A stretch of 64,000 nucleotides of DNA from Clostridium carboxidivorans P7 (GTDB taxonomy: Bacteria; Bacillota; Clostridia; Clostridiales; Clostridiaceae): positions 1,674,001-1,738,000 of the forward strand of contig NZ_CP011803.1 of the NCBI RefSeq assembly GCF_001038625.1, written 5' to 3'. Position numbers and translations under genes: made by a program. Shown here piece by piece: positions 26,461 through 35,370 of the stretch (the first letter of the stretch is position 1; each line of letters starts with the position of its first letter). The notes under the pieces are model-generated. The model made no database searches, was not told the DNA's origin, and saw nothing but the letters and a program-made list of their open reading frames with translations.

Positions 26461-27354
26461 TTAAATGTACCTCCTTTCAAGCATATCTGCAAAGGCTTCT
26501 AAACGTGTATAAAAGCCTGCTTCACCAGTTTGCTCATCTATTTTTAATATTAAAAATGGAAAATATGCTAGTTGATTTTTTATTAATTCAATTGTTACAG
26601 AATCTATTCCACAAGCAAAAGATGAAATGTATATTATTCCATTTACTTTTTTATTCAATGCCACATATCTTGAAAATCCATAAGAATTTCTTGTAAAAGT
26701 CCAAAAAGGTTTTTTAAATAAGCTTTTAATTTGGCTATTTATTTTATCCTTTTGTATAAAATCTTCTGTAACTACACCTATACCAAGACCATTCAGTTTT
26801 TTTACTAAATTCATGTTTGCAAATTTATCATAAATATTATAAGGATGTCCTACTAGGGCTACATTTAATTTAAATCCAGTATCTTTTATACCATTTTTGT
26901 ATTTTATTTGAGCTTCAATAGCTTTTTTATAAGCTTCTTGTATTTTAAAATAATTTTTAGTTATGTATGTGCCCATTTTAAAAATACAAATTTTAAAATA
27001 ACTATGTGAAAAAGCATAAATGGGGTAAGTTATACATTTTGGCATATTAGGTACATCATTTAATATCATTTCTGGAAGTCCACAAAATTTAGGACAAATA
27101 TACTCTTTTTTATTAAGACACATTATACGTGGTATAAGCATAATATCACATTTATTTTTTAAATAAGCTACATGTCCGTGAAAAATTTTAATAGGTAAGC
27201 AAGCTTCATCTACAGAATATTTTACTCCCAAGTTTAGAATATCTTTATTGCTTTCAGGAGAAGTTACAATATCTGCACCTAACTCTGAGAAAAAAGTATT
27301 TATAAATGGGTGGTACTTACAATATAATAAGCCTTTTGGTATACCAATTTTCAA
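26461..27354 (-). CDS. DUF2229 / CoA-activase-associated protein, first gene of operon
   Basis: This ~297-residue protein shares the opening of activase-associated DUF2229 proteins (KIGIPKGLLYCKYHPF) and conserved CLPIKIFHGHVAYL. Cysteines in IMCLNKKEYICPKFCGLPE suggest an Fe-S cluster. I choose TTG at 27354, nine bases after AAGGAG; the longer GTG start at 27363 overlaps that SD. With the next two genes it forms a three-gene operon reading minus. In many Firmicutes these domains are fused in one long protein; here they are split. The reaction is not known. Confidence 0.78.
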   Translation of the reverse strand: MKIGIPKGLLYCKYHPFINTFFSELGADIVTSPESNKDILNLGVKYSVDEACLPIKIFHGHVAYLKNKCDIMLIPRIMCLNKKEYICPKFCGLPEMILNDVPNMPKCITYPIYAFSHSYFKICIFKMGTYITKNYFKIQEAYKKAIEAQIKYKNGIKDTGFKLNVALVGHPYNIYDKFANMNLVKKLNGLGIGVVTEDFIQKDKINSQIKSLFKKPFWTFTRNSYGFSRYVALNKKVNGIIYISSFACGIDSVTIELIKNQLAYFPFLILKIDEQTGEAGFYTRLEAFADMLERRYI

Positions 27355-27512
27355 ATTAAACACTCCTTGTTTTATGCTGATAGTTAAATTAGTGAATATA
27401 CATTTTTAATGCAAATAAATCCATGTAAAGCTAAAATATATACTATATTATATTTTTTTCTAATTGATGAAATATTATTCAATATTTATTGCGAAAATGT
27501 GATAAAATAGAA

Positions 27513-27546
27513 AGTAAATTAAGAATAGTTTACTTTATTAAGTAAA
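27513..27546. promoter_or_regulatory. Inverted-repeat operator candidate before dhaK
   Basis: TTTACTT (27529-27535) and AAGTAAA (27540-27546) form a perfect 7-bp inverted repeat around a 4-nt centre. An imperfect third copy (AGTAAA at 27513-27518) lies upstream. It sits 25 bp before dhaK, so it could be a repressor site in the leader. Confidence 0.35.
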
Positions 27547-27571
27547 TTAATGAAAAAGGGGGAAAATGTAC

Positions 27572-28573
27572 ATGAAAAAAATAATTAATAATCCAAATAA
27601 TGTTGTAGAGGACATGCTAGATGGAATGGTGGCAGCCCATCCTGAATATATAAGAAAATTAGATACTGCTAATGTAATCGTTAGAAAAAATTCACCTATA
27701 AAAGGAAAAGTTGCTATAGTAAGTGGTGGTGGAAGTGGACATGAACCAGCACATGGGGGATATGTAGGTACTGGTATGTTAGATGCAGCTGTAGCAGGAG
27801 CAGTATTTACTTCACCTACTCCAGACCAAGTATACGAGGCAGTTAAAGCAGTAGATGGTGGAGCTGGAGTTTTACTTGTAATAAAGAACTATAGTGGTGA
27901 CGTAATGAATTTTGATATGGCAAAAGACTTGGCTGATATGGATGGTATAAAAGTAGAATCTGTAGTTGTAAATGATGATGTAGCAGTAGAAAACAGTACT
28001 TATACAGCAGGAAGAAGAGGTATTGCTGGAACTGTATTTATTCATAAAATTGCAGGAGCTAAGGCAGAGCAGGGTGCTTCTTTAGAAGAAGTAAAAAGAG
28101 TAGCAGAAAAAGTAATAAGCAATGTACGCAGTATGGGAATGGCATTAAGTTCTTGTATTGTACCTGCAGCTGGAAAACCAAATTTTACTTTAGGAGAAGA
28201 TGAAATTGAAATAGGTATGGGTATTCATGGTGAACCAGGTACTCATAGAGAAACTATAAAAACTTCAGATGAAATAACTGAACATTTAGTTAATAAAATA
28301 TTAGATGATATTACTATAGAAAAAGGCGAAGAAGTAGCTGTTATGGTAAATGGTTTATGCTCTACACCTTTAATGGAGTTATATATAGTAAATAAAAAGG
28401 TTAATGAAATGCTTCAAAGCAAGGGAATAAAGATTCATAAAACTTTTGTAGGAGAATTTATGACATCTCTTGAAATGGCAGGTTATTCAGTAACTATATT
28501 AAAATTAGATGATGAATTAAAAGCTTTATTGGATGAGCCAGCAAATACACCAGCTTTTAAGAGTATAGAATAA
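27572..28573 (+). CDS. dhaK: Dihydroxyacetone kinase subunit DhaK
   Basis: This 333-residue subunit binds dihydroxyacetone covalently as a hemiaminal and receives phosphate from DhaL-ATP/ADP. The nucleophilic histidine is His219 in MGIHGEPGTHRE. Glycine-rich GGGSGHEPAHGGYVGTGMLD and AGAVFTSPTPDQV are diagnostic. I prefer ATG at 27572 (nine bases after GGGGG) to the upstream ATG at 27566. The PTS-dependent version is confirmed by dhaL and dhaM downstream. Product DHAP enters glycolysis. Confidence 0.95.
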   Translation: MKKIINNPNNVVEDMLDGMVAAHPEYIRKLDTANVIVRKNSPIKGKVAIVSGGGSGHEPAHGGYVGTGMLDAAVAGAVFTSPTPDQVYEAVKAVDGGAGVLLVIKNYSGDVMNFDMAKDLADMDGIKVESVVVNDDVAVENSTYTAGRRGIAGTVFIHKIAGAKAEQGASLEEVKRVAEKVISNVRSMGMALSSCIVPAAGKPNFTLGEDEIEIGMGIHGEPGTHRETIKTSDEITEHLVNKILDDITIEKGEEVAVMVNGLCSTPLMELYIVNKKVNEMLQSKGIKIHKTFVGEFMTSLEMAGYSVTILKLDDELKALLDEPANTPAFKSIE

Positions 28574-28637
28574 CATATTGAAATAACTGAAATTAGATTA
28601 ATAGTATATACAGGAAATAATAAGGAGATTGAAGGCA

Positions 28638-29282
28638 ATGAGTATTAATACAGCAGAAGTAATAAAAATATTAAATAAAATAACTGATGTTATGTCCCAA
28701 AACAAAGCTTTTCTTTCAGAATTGGATGCAGCAATAGGGGACGGAGACCATGGAATAAATATGGAAAAAGGCTTTTTAGCAGTTAGTGACAAAATTAAAG
28801 ATGATACTGAAGCTGCTATAGGAGATGTATTAAAAAAAGCTGGTATGGCATTGGTTTCAAATGTAGGAGGAGCTTCAGGTCCACTTTATGGTACAGCTTT
28901 TATGAAAGCTGCTGTAGAGCTTAAGGATGCAAAGACTATGGATTTAAAGGATTTCTTAAATGTAATGAATGCTGCTTTAGGTGGAATAAAAATGAGAGGA
29001 AAAGCTGAATTAGAGGATAAAACCATGGTAGATGCCATTGTTCCTGCCATTGAATCCTTAAATGAATCAGTATCTTCAAATGAGGATACTGTTATAGCAT
29101 TGGAAAAAGCTAAGGATTCAGCTTTAAAGGGAGTTCTCCATACTAAAGAGATTATAGCTAAAAAAGGACGTGCCAGCTACTTGGGTGAAAGAAGCATAGG
29201 ACATCAGGATCCAGGTGCTACATCAAGCTATTTAATGTTAAATACTATATATGAATGTATAAAAGAAATTTCTCAAAAATAA
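28638..29282 (+). CDS. dhaL: Dihydroxyacetone kinase subunit DhaL
   Basis: This 214-residue all-helical subunit carries a tightly bound ADP that is phosphorylated by DhaM and passes the phosphate to DHA on DhaK. The Mg-ADP motif LDAAIGDGDHG has the three Asp ligands D30, D35 and D37. GGASGPLYGT and GRASYLGERS are the nucleotide-contacting loops. The start ATG at 28638 follows AAGGAG; the TTG nine bases earlier lies between SD and start. It is 64 bp downstream of dhaK. Confidence 0.94.
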   Translation: MSINTAEVIKILNKITDVMSQNKAFLSELDAAIGDGDHGINMEKGFLAVSDKIKDDTEAAIGDVLKKAGMALVSNVGGASGPLYGTAFMKAAVELKDAKTMDLKDFLNVMNAALGGIKMRGKAELEDKTMVDAIVPAIESLNESVSSNEDTVIALEKAKDSALKGVLHTKEIIAKKGRASYLGERSIGHQDPGATSSYLMLNTIYECIKEISQK

Positions 29283-29441
29283 TCATTGATAGAATATGGT
29301 GTTATTACTTTGGATAGTGAAGTTATATGGATTTTAAGCAGTAAAAGAAACTCTTGAGAAAATTATGTATTGTTAAAAATGCATTTTGCTCATAGATGGT
29401 TAATATATAGGATAAGGATATATAGTAAGGGAGATTAAAAA

Positions 29442-29831
29442 ATGGTTGGTATTGTAATAGTATCTCATAGCGAAAAAATTGCTGAAGGAGTAAAAGCACT
29501 TGCCCTGCAAATGGCTGAAGAAGTACCTATGGCTGCAGCAGGCGGAACCTCAGATGGCAGAATAGGTACTGACATGGAAAAAATAAGTAATGCTATAAAT
29601 GAAGTTTACTCTGAAGATGGAGTATTAGTTTTATTTGATCTTGGAAGTGCCTTTATGAATGCAGAAATGGCTTTAGATTTTCTTCCAGATGACATGAAGG
29701 AAAAAGTTGAAATTGTGGATGCTGCTTTAGTTGAAGGTGCTGTAACTGCAGCTGTAGAAAGCAGTATAAGTAAAAGTAGAGAAGATATAAAAAAATCTTT
29801 AAAAAGCATTTCTATTAATAAAATGCCATAA
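29442..29831 (+). CDS. dhaM: PTS-dependent DHA kinase phosphotransferase DhaM (EIIA domain only)
   Basis: This 129-residue protein is a mannose-type EIIA domain that takes phosphate from HPr and passes it to ADP on DhaL. The active-site histidine is His9 in IVIVSHSEKIAEG. AAGGTSDGRIGTD and LFDLGSAFMNAEMA are typical. It lacks the HPr and EI-like domains of E. coli DhaM, as usual in Firmicutes, so general HPr must serve. The gene has its own SD (AAGGGAG) after a 160-bp gap. Confidence 0.94.
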   Translation: MVGIVIVSHSEKIAEGVKALALQMAEEVPMAAAGGTSDGRIGTDMEKISNAINEVYSEDGVLVLFDLGSAFMNAEMALDFLPDDMKEKVEIVDAALVEGAVTAAVESSISKSREDIKKSLKSISINKMP

Positions 29832-29955
29832 AGTGTCTTTTATTAATTACAAATATTTATAAAAAATAAATAATGGATAATACCAAGTCTTAAAGTATAA
29901 TTTTTTACAATAGAAAAAATAGAGGAAGGCAGGTATTATCCCTACTTAGAAAATG

Positions 29956-29989
29956 ATCCAAAATCAAAAAATAAATTTTGGTTTTTTTT
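29956..29989 (+). terminator. Terminator of the dha operon
   Basis: CCAAAAT (29958-29964) pairs with ATTTTGG (29975-29981) and is followed by seven T residues. Confidence 0.7.
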
Positions 29990-30089
29990 AGTGTTGTCAT
30001 TTTTTAGTTTATCAAGTTGTTCAAGAAGATTTAGACTAATACATAAAATAATTACCATAGTATTTTTTAACAATAGTGGGAGGTGTAAT

Positions 30090-31004
30090 ATGTTAAATTT
30101 TTTAAAAAAAGAAGGAATTAGTGAAAATTTAATTACTGAAATAAAAGATTTTCAAAATTTTTATAAGGTGAGCCCGGATGTGAAATACAGAATACCAAAA
30201 CCAAAATATAATTATTATGGTAAAGAAATTTGGGAAGAAGCAATTACAGCTATTCTTTGTGGTGAAAACCTTCTCTTGGTTGGTCCTAAGGCAACTGGAA
30301 AAAACGTATTGGCAGAAAATTTAGCAGCTGTATTCCAAAGACCTAGCTGGGATATTTCTTTTCATGTCAACACAGATTCTTCATCTCTTATTGGTACTGA
30401 TACATTTAAAGATGGGGAAGTTGTTCTAAGGCATGGTCCAATTTACCAATGTGCAGCACTAGGTGGTTTTGGAATTCTTGATGAGATTAATATGGCAAAG
30501 AATGAATCTATTGCACTTCTTCATGCTGCTTTGGATTTCAGAAGAATCATTGATGTACCTGGTTATGACAAATTTTCCTTAAAAGATGAAACTAGGTTTA
30601 TCGCTACGATGAATTATGGATACGCAGGCACAAGAGAACTTAATGAAGCTTTAGTTTCACGTTTTATGGTTATTGAAATGCCAACTATTTCTTCTGAGAA
30701 CCTCAGAAAACTACTTAAGTGCGAATTTCCTAATATGAAGAATGAATATGCCGAACAATTCACAGGACTATTTCAGGATATTCAGAAGAAAAGCGAAAGT
30801 TCAGAAATTTCTACAAAATCTGTGGACCTAAGGGGACTTCTTTCTTCTATTCACCTTATGAATAAAGGACTAGAAGCATCTAAAGCACTTAAGATGGGAA
30901 TAACAAATAAATCATTTGATAGCTTTGAAAAAGATCTTATAGATGATGTTATTCGACTTAGGATACCAGAAAAAGTGGAAAGAGGTGAAATTTTTACAGA
31001 TTGA
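30090..31004 (+). CDS. MoxR-type AAA+ ATPase
   Basis: This ~304-residue AAA+ ATPase has a Walker A variant LLVGPKATGKNVLAE, Walker B FGILDEINMA, sensor 1 FIATMNYGYAGT and arginine-finger region ELNEALVSRF, the order seen in the MoxR/CbbQ/NorQ/GvpN clade. Such ATPases pair with a VWA-domain partner to activate or assemble a metalloenzyme or complex. The start ATG at 30090 follows GGGAGGTG; an earlier in-frame ATG (29991) has no SD and lies in the dha terminator region. It overlaps the VWA gene by 4 bp. Confidence 0.82.
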   Translation: MLNFLKKEGISENLITEIKDFQNFYKVSPDVKYRIPKPKYNYYGKEIWEEAITAILCGENLLLVGPKATGKNVLAENLAAVFQRPSWDISFHVNTDSSSLIGTDTFKDGEVVLRHGPIYQCAALGGFGILDEINMAKNESIALLHAALDFRRIIDVPGYDKFSLKDETRFIATMNYGYAGTRELNEALVSRFMVIEMPTISSENLRKLLKCEFPNMKNEYAEQFTGLFQDIQKKSESSEISTKSVDLRGLLSSIHLMNKGLEASKALKMGITNKSFDSFEKDLIDDVIRLRIPEKVERGEIFTD

Positions 31005-32734
31005 GTATGAAAGAAGATAGTAATGAAATAAGAAGGGCTTGTAATATTATATGGAATGCATCATCTGATTATTCCTTTAGTCCAGAAATCAAAGTATATG
31101 ATAAAAACGGAAAGGCTGATATTTACTTAAATTATATTATTGGAGCTGTTCACAAATATTATAATTATTCACTTCTGAAGAATTTTTTTGATTATCTTAA
31201 ACAAGATACGGGCCAAATACCTTTAGAAGAACTAACTTGGATAGGTTTAGAAAATTGTACTTATAAAAAGGGAAAAGATAAACGGTTAGCCCTTGAAAGT
31301 CTAAGACGAGAGTATTCAAAAAATTTTCTTGATAAGTATGATTCATCTTCTGTTATTGATATTATAGATGAAATTAAGATAGCTCATTTTAAGAGAGCAT
31401 TGGGTGAAAGACCTAAGATGACAAAAATGGTGAGTAACATTTTAAATGATTTAGAATTTGATGAATATATGAATACGGAACAAATTATATTTCGTATGAA
31501 TGAGATTATAAAAGTTTATTTTCAATATAAATATGCTAGCAGTAAAGAAAAAAATGTAAAAAGTAAAAGCAAAAGTCTTCTTCAAATGGATATTGAAATG
31601 GTTCGTTCTTGGCGTAATTTGCTTTTTAAACATTTTAATTTAATATCTGCTAATTTAATCTGGAAAATTAGTTTTGAAAAAGATAAAGAAAAACCTAATA
31701 ATGAAACTTTTCATTTGTTCAAATCTACAGATGAAATAAATAGAGATGAGAGAAAATTTATACAAGGATATTATGGAAATTCAATTTTACAAGAATCAGA
31801 AATAAAGATTCTCGAAAGAAATTTGTGTGTTGGAAATCATAAAGATTGCCATATTCATTTTACGAGAGGAGATTTTGACGTTAATAATAAAAATGCAGTT
31901 AATCATAGAAATAAAGTTTTAAAGCAAAAACAAAAAAATAACGAATATTATAATGAAAACTTTATAAAGAACAATAATAACATTTTAAAGTTGACGAATA
32001 AAATTAGAAATACAATACTTGTTAATTTAGAATCTTCTTGCATATCAAAAACTGGAAAGTTTGCAGCAGGAAAAGCCTGGAGAAATCTTTACCTTTATGA
32101 TGATAAGATTTTTATAAAAAATTTTAAGAATGATTTTGGAAATCTAACTGTAGATATAATGTTAGATGCATCAGGATCTCAGGCAAATCGTCAGGAAATT
32201 ATTGCAACAGAGGGATATATCATAGCTGAAAGCCTTACACGTTGTCAAATTCCTGTAAGAGTATACTCTTTCTGCAGTCTTAAAGATTATACAATTATTA
32301 ATCTTTTTCGTGATTATAATGAAGTTAATAAAAATAATAAGATTTTTGATTATAATTCCTCAGGATATAATAGGGATGGATTAGCTATACGTACTGCAGT
32401 TTATATGATGAAAAATTTGAATAGTGAACATAAAATACTCATAGTATTATCTGATGGAAAACCCAATGATATGCAGTGCATACCATCTAGTGGGACTAAT
32501 CATATTCAATGTGATTATGCAGATGCAATGGGCGTTAAGGATACTGCCTTGGAAGTTAGGAAAGGTATACATAATGGAATTCCCATTCTTGGGGTTTTTA
32601 CAGGGATTGATGAGGATGTTCCTGCTGTTAAGAAGATATATGGACATAATTTAGTACATATTAAATCTTTGGAGAGATTTGCTGATATAGTTGGAATTAT
32701 GTTGCAAAATGAATTGAAGAACATATATGAGTAA
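31001..32734 (+). CDS. VWA-domain partner of the MoxR ATPase (CbbO/NorD/CobT-like)
   Basis: This 577-residue protein has a long charged N-terminal region (about 370 residues) and a C-terminal von Willebrand A domain. The MIDAS motif is DIMLDASGSQANRQ near residue 390 (D-x-S-x-S intact), with the second acidic loop SDGKPND near 487. This matches NorD/CbbO/CobT-type partners of MoxR ATPases. TTG at 31001 overlaps the upstream TGA; the ATG two codons in (31007) is equally possible, as the only SD-like AGAGGTGA is 12-18 bp away. Target unknown; no client metalloenzyme is adjacent. Confidence 0.78.
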   Translation: MSMKEDSNEIRRACNIIWNASSDYSFSPEIKVYDKNGKADIYLNYIIGAVHKYYNYSLLKNFFDYLKQDTGQIPLEELTWIGLENCTYKKGKDKRLALESLRREYSKNFLDKYDSSSVIDIIDEIKIAHFKRALGERPKMTKMVSNILNDLEFDEYMNTEQIIFRMNEIIKVYFQYKYASSKEKNVKSKSKSLLQMDIEMVRSWRNLLFKHFNLISANLIWKISFEKDKEKPNNETFHLFKSTDEINRDERKFIQGYYGNSILQESEIKILERNLCVGNHKDCHIHFTRGDFDVNNKNAVNHRNKVLKQKQKNNEYYNENFIKNNNNILKLTNKIRNTILVNLESSCISKTGKFAAGKAWRNLYLYDDKIFIKNFKNDFGNLTVDIMLDASGSQANRQEIIATEGYIIAESLTRCQIPVRVYSFCSLKDYTIINLFRDYNEVNKNNKIFDYNSSGYNRDGLAIRTAVYMMKNLNSEHKILIVLSDGKPNDMQCIPSSGTNHIQCDYADAMGVKDTALEVRKGIHNGIPILGVFTGIDEDVPAVKKIYGHNLVHIKSLERFADIVGIMLQNELKNIYE

Positions 32735-32802
32735 ATAAAAAATTAACTTAGGAATACTTTCCAGTTGAATTTATTAAATATTAATGTAAATTTATATTAA
32801 GG

Positions 32803-32831
32803 ACCCCTTTAAATTAAAAAATTAATTCGTA
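32803..32831 (+). promoter_or_regulatory. Candidate SigI-type promoter of sigI
   Basis: ACCCCT (32803-32808) and CGTA (32828-32831) are 19 bp apart with an A-rich interior, matching the C-rich -35 and CGWA-type -10 reported for SigI promoters. It is 25 bp upstream of the sigI start, which is consistent with autoregulation. Confidence 0.55.
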
Positions 32832-32855
32832 TAAATATATGAGGTGGTTAGCTAA

Positions 32856-33542
32856 ATGGATTTACAGGAAAATTTAATTAAAGACAGAGACACCTTTATA
32901 GAGGAAAATAAGAAGTTTATTTATAATGTTACCTTTTCAATATGTAAGAAAAAACTTCAATGGGAAAATGACGATGAATTAAGTGTGGCACTTATTGCTT
33001 TTAATAATGCTTGTAACAGCTATGTTGAAACTAGAGGAAATTTTTTTAGTTATGCAAAGGTTCTTATAAAGAATGCTCTCATAGACTATTTTAGAAAAAA
33101 TTCTAATAAGTATCAATTATCCTTTGGTGAAGAAAATGAAGAATTAAAGGATGCTTTCTTAAAAAATTCCTTAACAGAGTATGAAATAAAGCAAGAAAAT
33201 TTAAAGAGAAGTGAAGAAATAAAGGTCCTTTCTGAAGAACTTAAAAGGTATAATGTAAGTTTTAAGGATCTAGTCAATAATTCTCCTTCTCACAAAGATA
33301 CAAGAGACAAGCTATTAGATGTTTCATTTGCATGCTCAAAAGATAGTTCCATATTAAATTATATTCATAAATATAAGAAACTGCCTGTGAAACAAATTTG
33401 CATTACTATAGGATGTAATAGAAAATTTATAGAACAGTGGAGAAGGTACATTTTATCTTTAATAATAATTATATCTAATGAAAGTTATTATTATATAACT
33501 TCTTATTTAAACATAAAAGTAGGTGATAAAAATGGAAAGTAA
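32856..33542 (+). CDS. sigI: RNA polymerase sigma factor SigI
   Basis: This 228-residue protein is a SigI-type sigma-70 family factor. Region 2-like sequence is SVALIAFNNACNSYVETRGNFFSYAKVLIKNALIDYFRK, close to the SigI N-domain, and the C-terminal domain contains LPVKQICITIGCNRKFIEQWRRYILSLIIIISN, the SigI helix-turn-helix and tail. SigI responds to heat or, in cellulolytic clostridia, extracellular polysaccharide through its membrane anti-sigma. The SD is GAGGTGG. It overlaps the anti-sigma gene by 11 bp. Confidence 0.9.
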   Translation: MDLQENLIKDRDTFIEENKKFIYNVTFSICKKKLQWENDDELSVALIAFNNACNSYVETRGNFFSYAKVLIKNALIDYFRKNSNKYQLSFGEENEELKDAFLKNSLTEYEIKQENLKRSEEIKVLSEELKRYNVSFKDLVNNSPSHKDTRDKLLDVSFACSKDSSILNYIHKYKKLPVKQICITIGCNRKFIEQWRRYILSLIIIISNESYYYITSYLNIKVGDKNGK

Positions 33543-34431
33543 AAAAGGCATAGTTATTTCTGTTGAAAAGAAATTTGTTTCTATACTTACATGTGATGGG
33601 GAATTTTTGAATGTATATGTAGATAACGAAAGGAACATTCCTAATATAGGAGAAGAATATGAAGGTCTATTGACTAAGAAGGGTACAATTAGTAGTAATC
33701 TTTTTAAGTATGCAGCTGCTTGTTTAATATTTTTTATGATTTTATCAGGAGGATCTGCTTACGCTTATTATACTCCAGTTTCTACAATAGTAGTTAATAT
33801 AAATCCTAGTTTGGAAATGAAATTGAACAGATGGGATAGAGTAATAGATGTAAAACCATTAAATGAGGATGGAGTTAAACTATTAAAAGAGATAAATATA
33901 AAAAATGATGTAGTAGATAAAGCTCTTATGGAAATTTTAGAAAGAAGTGAAAAAGATAAGTTTATAAATGAAGATTATACTAAAGAAAATAAAATTGTTA
34001 CCTTAAATATAGAAGGAAAAAAAGACGTTGATCTATCTGGATTTAAAAAGGAGATAGATAAGGAAAAACTGAATTTAAGGATAGATAAAAATGGAACTGT
34101 AATTTTTAATAAAACAAACAGCGATAAAAATTATAATGCTGAAGATAAAAAGGTAAAAGAACCTGGTAATGGAGAAGATACTACGAACAATAATTTAATA
34201 AACAGTGAAAGTACTGTAAATAATGATAAAAATATTAAAGATAGCGGCACAGGTGAGAAAAATATTGAAGGAAATAATAAAGCTGTACCAAATAAAGATA
34301 ATTTAAAAAAATCTAATGAAAATACTAATGTTAAAGAAAATGAAAAAAATTCAAATTCATCAAGTGAGAAAAAAACTAATTTAAAAGAAAAGACAATAAA
34401 TAAAGATAACAAAAATAAAGAAAAAAATTAA
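33532..34431 (+). CDS. rsgI: Membrane anti-sigma factor RsgI
   Basis: This 299-residue protein is a RsgI anti-sigma factor. Residues 1-50 (MESKKGIVISVEKKFVSILT) form the cytosolic SigI-binding domain, 57-79 the membrane segment, and 85-190 the outer domain. The domain contains VVNINPSLEMKLNRWD, with the N91-P92 bond at which RsgI proteins are reported to self-cleave. The C-terminal ~100 residues are a Lys/Asn/Ser-rich linker. No carbohydrate-binding domain follows, unlike the sensor RsgI proteins of cellulolytic clostridia. The start ATG follows GGTGAT. The end is followed by a terminator. Confidence 0.9.
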   Translation: MESKKGIVISVEKKFVSILTCDGEFLNVYVDNERNIPNIGEEYEGLLTKKGTISSNLFKYAAACLIFFMILSGGSAYAYYTPVSTIVVNINPSLEMKLNRWDRVIDVKPLNEDGVKLLKEINIKNDVVDKALMEILERSEKDKFINEDYTKENKIVTLNIEGKKDVDLSGFKKEIDKEKLNLRIDKNGTVIFNKTNSDKNYNAEDKKVKEPGNGEDTTNNNLINSESTVNNDKNIKDSGTGEKNIEGNNKAVPNKDNLKKSNENTNVKENEKNSNSSSEKKTNLKEKTINKDNKNKEKN

Positions 34432-34434
34432 TAG

Positions 34435-34515
34435 GATAATACCTGGCACTTATTATTAAGTAATTCTAAATTCAGCAATACAAATTTAATAAATGTCCAG
34501 GTATTATTATTTATA
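34435..34515 (+). terminator. Long-loop hairpin after rsgI
   Basis: An 11-bp perfect inverted repeat, ATAATACCTGG with CCAGGTATTAT, encloses a loop of about 50 nt and ends in a T-rich stretch. It is a terminator, though with an unusually long loop. Confidence 0.5.
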
Positions 34516-34606
34516 TTAAGTTTGTGATAAAATGTGAATTAAAGATGTATTATATGTAAATTTATCATATGTCTAATAAGTTAACAAGTAAGGAGGGAAA
34601 ATCATT

Positions 34607-35077
34607 ATGAACTATACAATTAAGGATGTTTTAGATAAATTAATTGAAATAGAAATAAATATGTCATCAATATATGAACACATTTCAAATTTACAATTTG
34701 ATGAAAAGTACATGAATTTAAAAGTCTTAGCAAAGGTAATGTGTAATGAGGAAAGAAGGCATGCCGCTTATTTTAAACAAATTAAAAATGATATATCAGC
34801 GGATGAAAATATAGAAATAGATTTTCTAACTTATGATAAAATATCTACACTTATATATGAGTTTGCAAATAAAATACACGAATTTAATAAATATAGTGTT
34901 AAAGAGTTTTTAAAGGATATATTTAATTTTGAAAAAGAGAATGTTGCACTGCTCATATATATAAAGGGGAAAATTGCAAAGACCAGTTTATCTGTAAACA
35001 GTACTAATTACAAAATATTATCTCAATTAATAGATGAAGAAAATGAGCATGTAAAAAATATAGGAAAATATTTATAA
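34607..35077 (+). CDS. Ferritin-like four-helix protein
   Basis: This 156-residue helical protein has ferritin/rubrerythrin-like diiron signatures: EIEINMSSIYEHI in helix 1, NEERRHAAYFKQI (E-x-x-H) in helix 2, NFEKENVALLIYIKG in helix 3 and DEENEHVKNIGKYL (E-x-x-H) in helix 4. There is no rubredoxin domain, so it is not a rubrerythrin in the strict sense. The SD is AAGGAGG. It may store iron or detoxify peroxide; I cannot tell which. Confidence 0.75.
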   Translation: MNYTIKDVLDKLIEIEINMSSIYEHISNLQFDEKYMNLKVLAKVMCNEERRHAAYFKQIKNDISADENIEIDFLTYDKISTLIYEFANKIHEFNKYSVKEFLKDIFNFEKENVALLIYIKGKIAKTSLSVNSTNYKILSQLIDEENEHVKNIGKYL

Positions 35078-35145
35078 ATTAGAATCATTTATTTAGTAAT
35101 AAATACACATAAACGAGATATTTCTATATAAAATATTTGATTATA

Positions 35146-35170
35146 GTATAAATAATAAATATTATGTAAA
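35146..35170. repeat. 25-bp direct repeat, left copy
   Basis: This 25-bp sequence is identical to 37212-37236. It ends in TATTATGTAAA, which resembles the right (XerD-side) half of Firmicute dif (TTATGTAAACT). The pair encloses the kinase cassette. Confidence 0.7.
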
Positions 35171-35240
35171 TTAAACCTAAAGTAAACTAACAAAATATAA
35201 AAATTTAAAATAAATATATTTAGTACATATAGCAAATTAA

Positions 35241-35278
35241 AAAACATTAGAATAAAATGAAAATTCTAATGTTTTTTT
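35241..35278 (+). terminator. Rho-independent terminator
   Basis: AACATTAGAAT pairs with ATTCTAATGTT, followed by a run of seven T. It lies after the ferritin-like gene, inside the repeat-bounded segment. Confidence 0.75.
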
Positions 35279-35370
35279 GTGTAATAATTTATATTACTAA
35301 AAACATTTACTATTTATGATAGAGATGAATACTATAATAATGATGTTACATTTTATAGGGGGACAGATTT

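Noticed and set aside
29991..30089. A 33-codon N-terminal extension of the MoxR-type ATPase
   Set aside because: The upstream ATG at 29991 has no SD and lies in the dha terminator T-run; ATG 30090 has a GGGAGG SD at good spacing.
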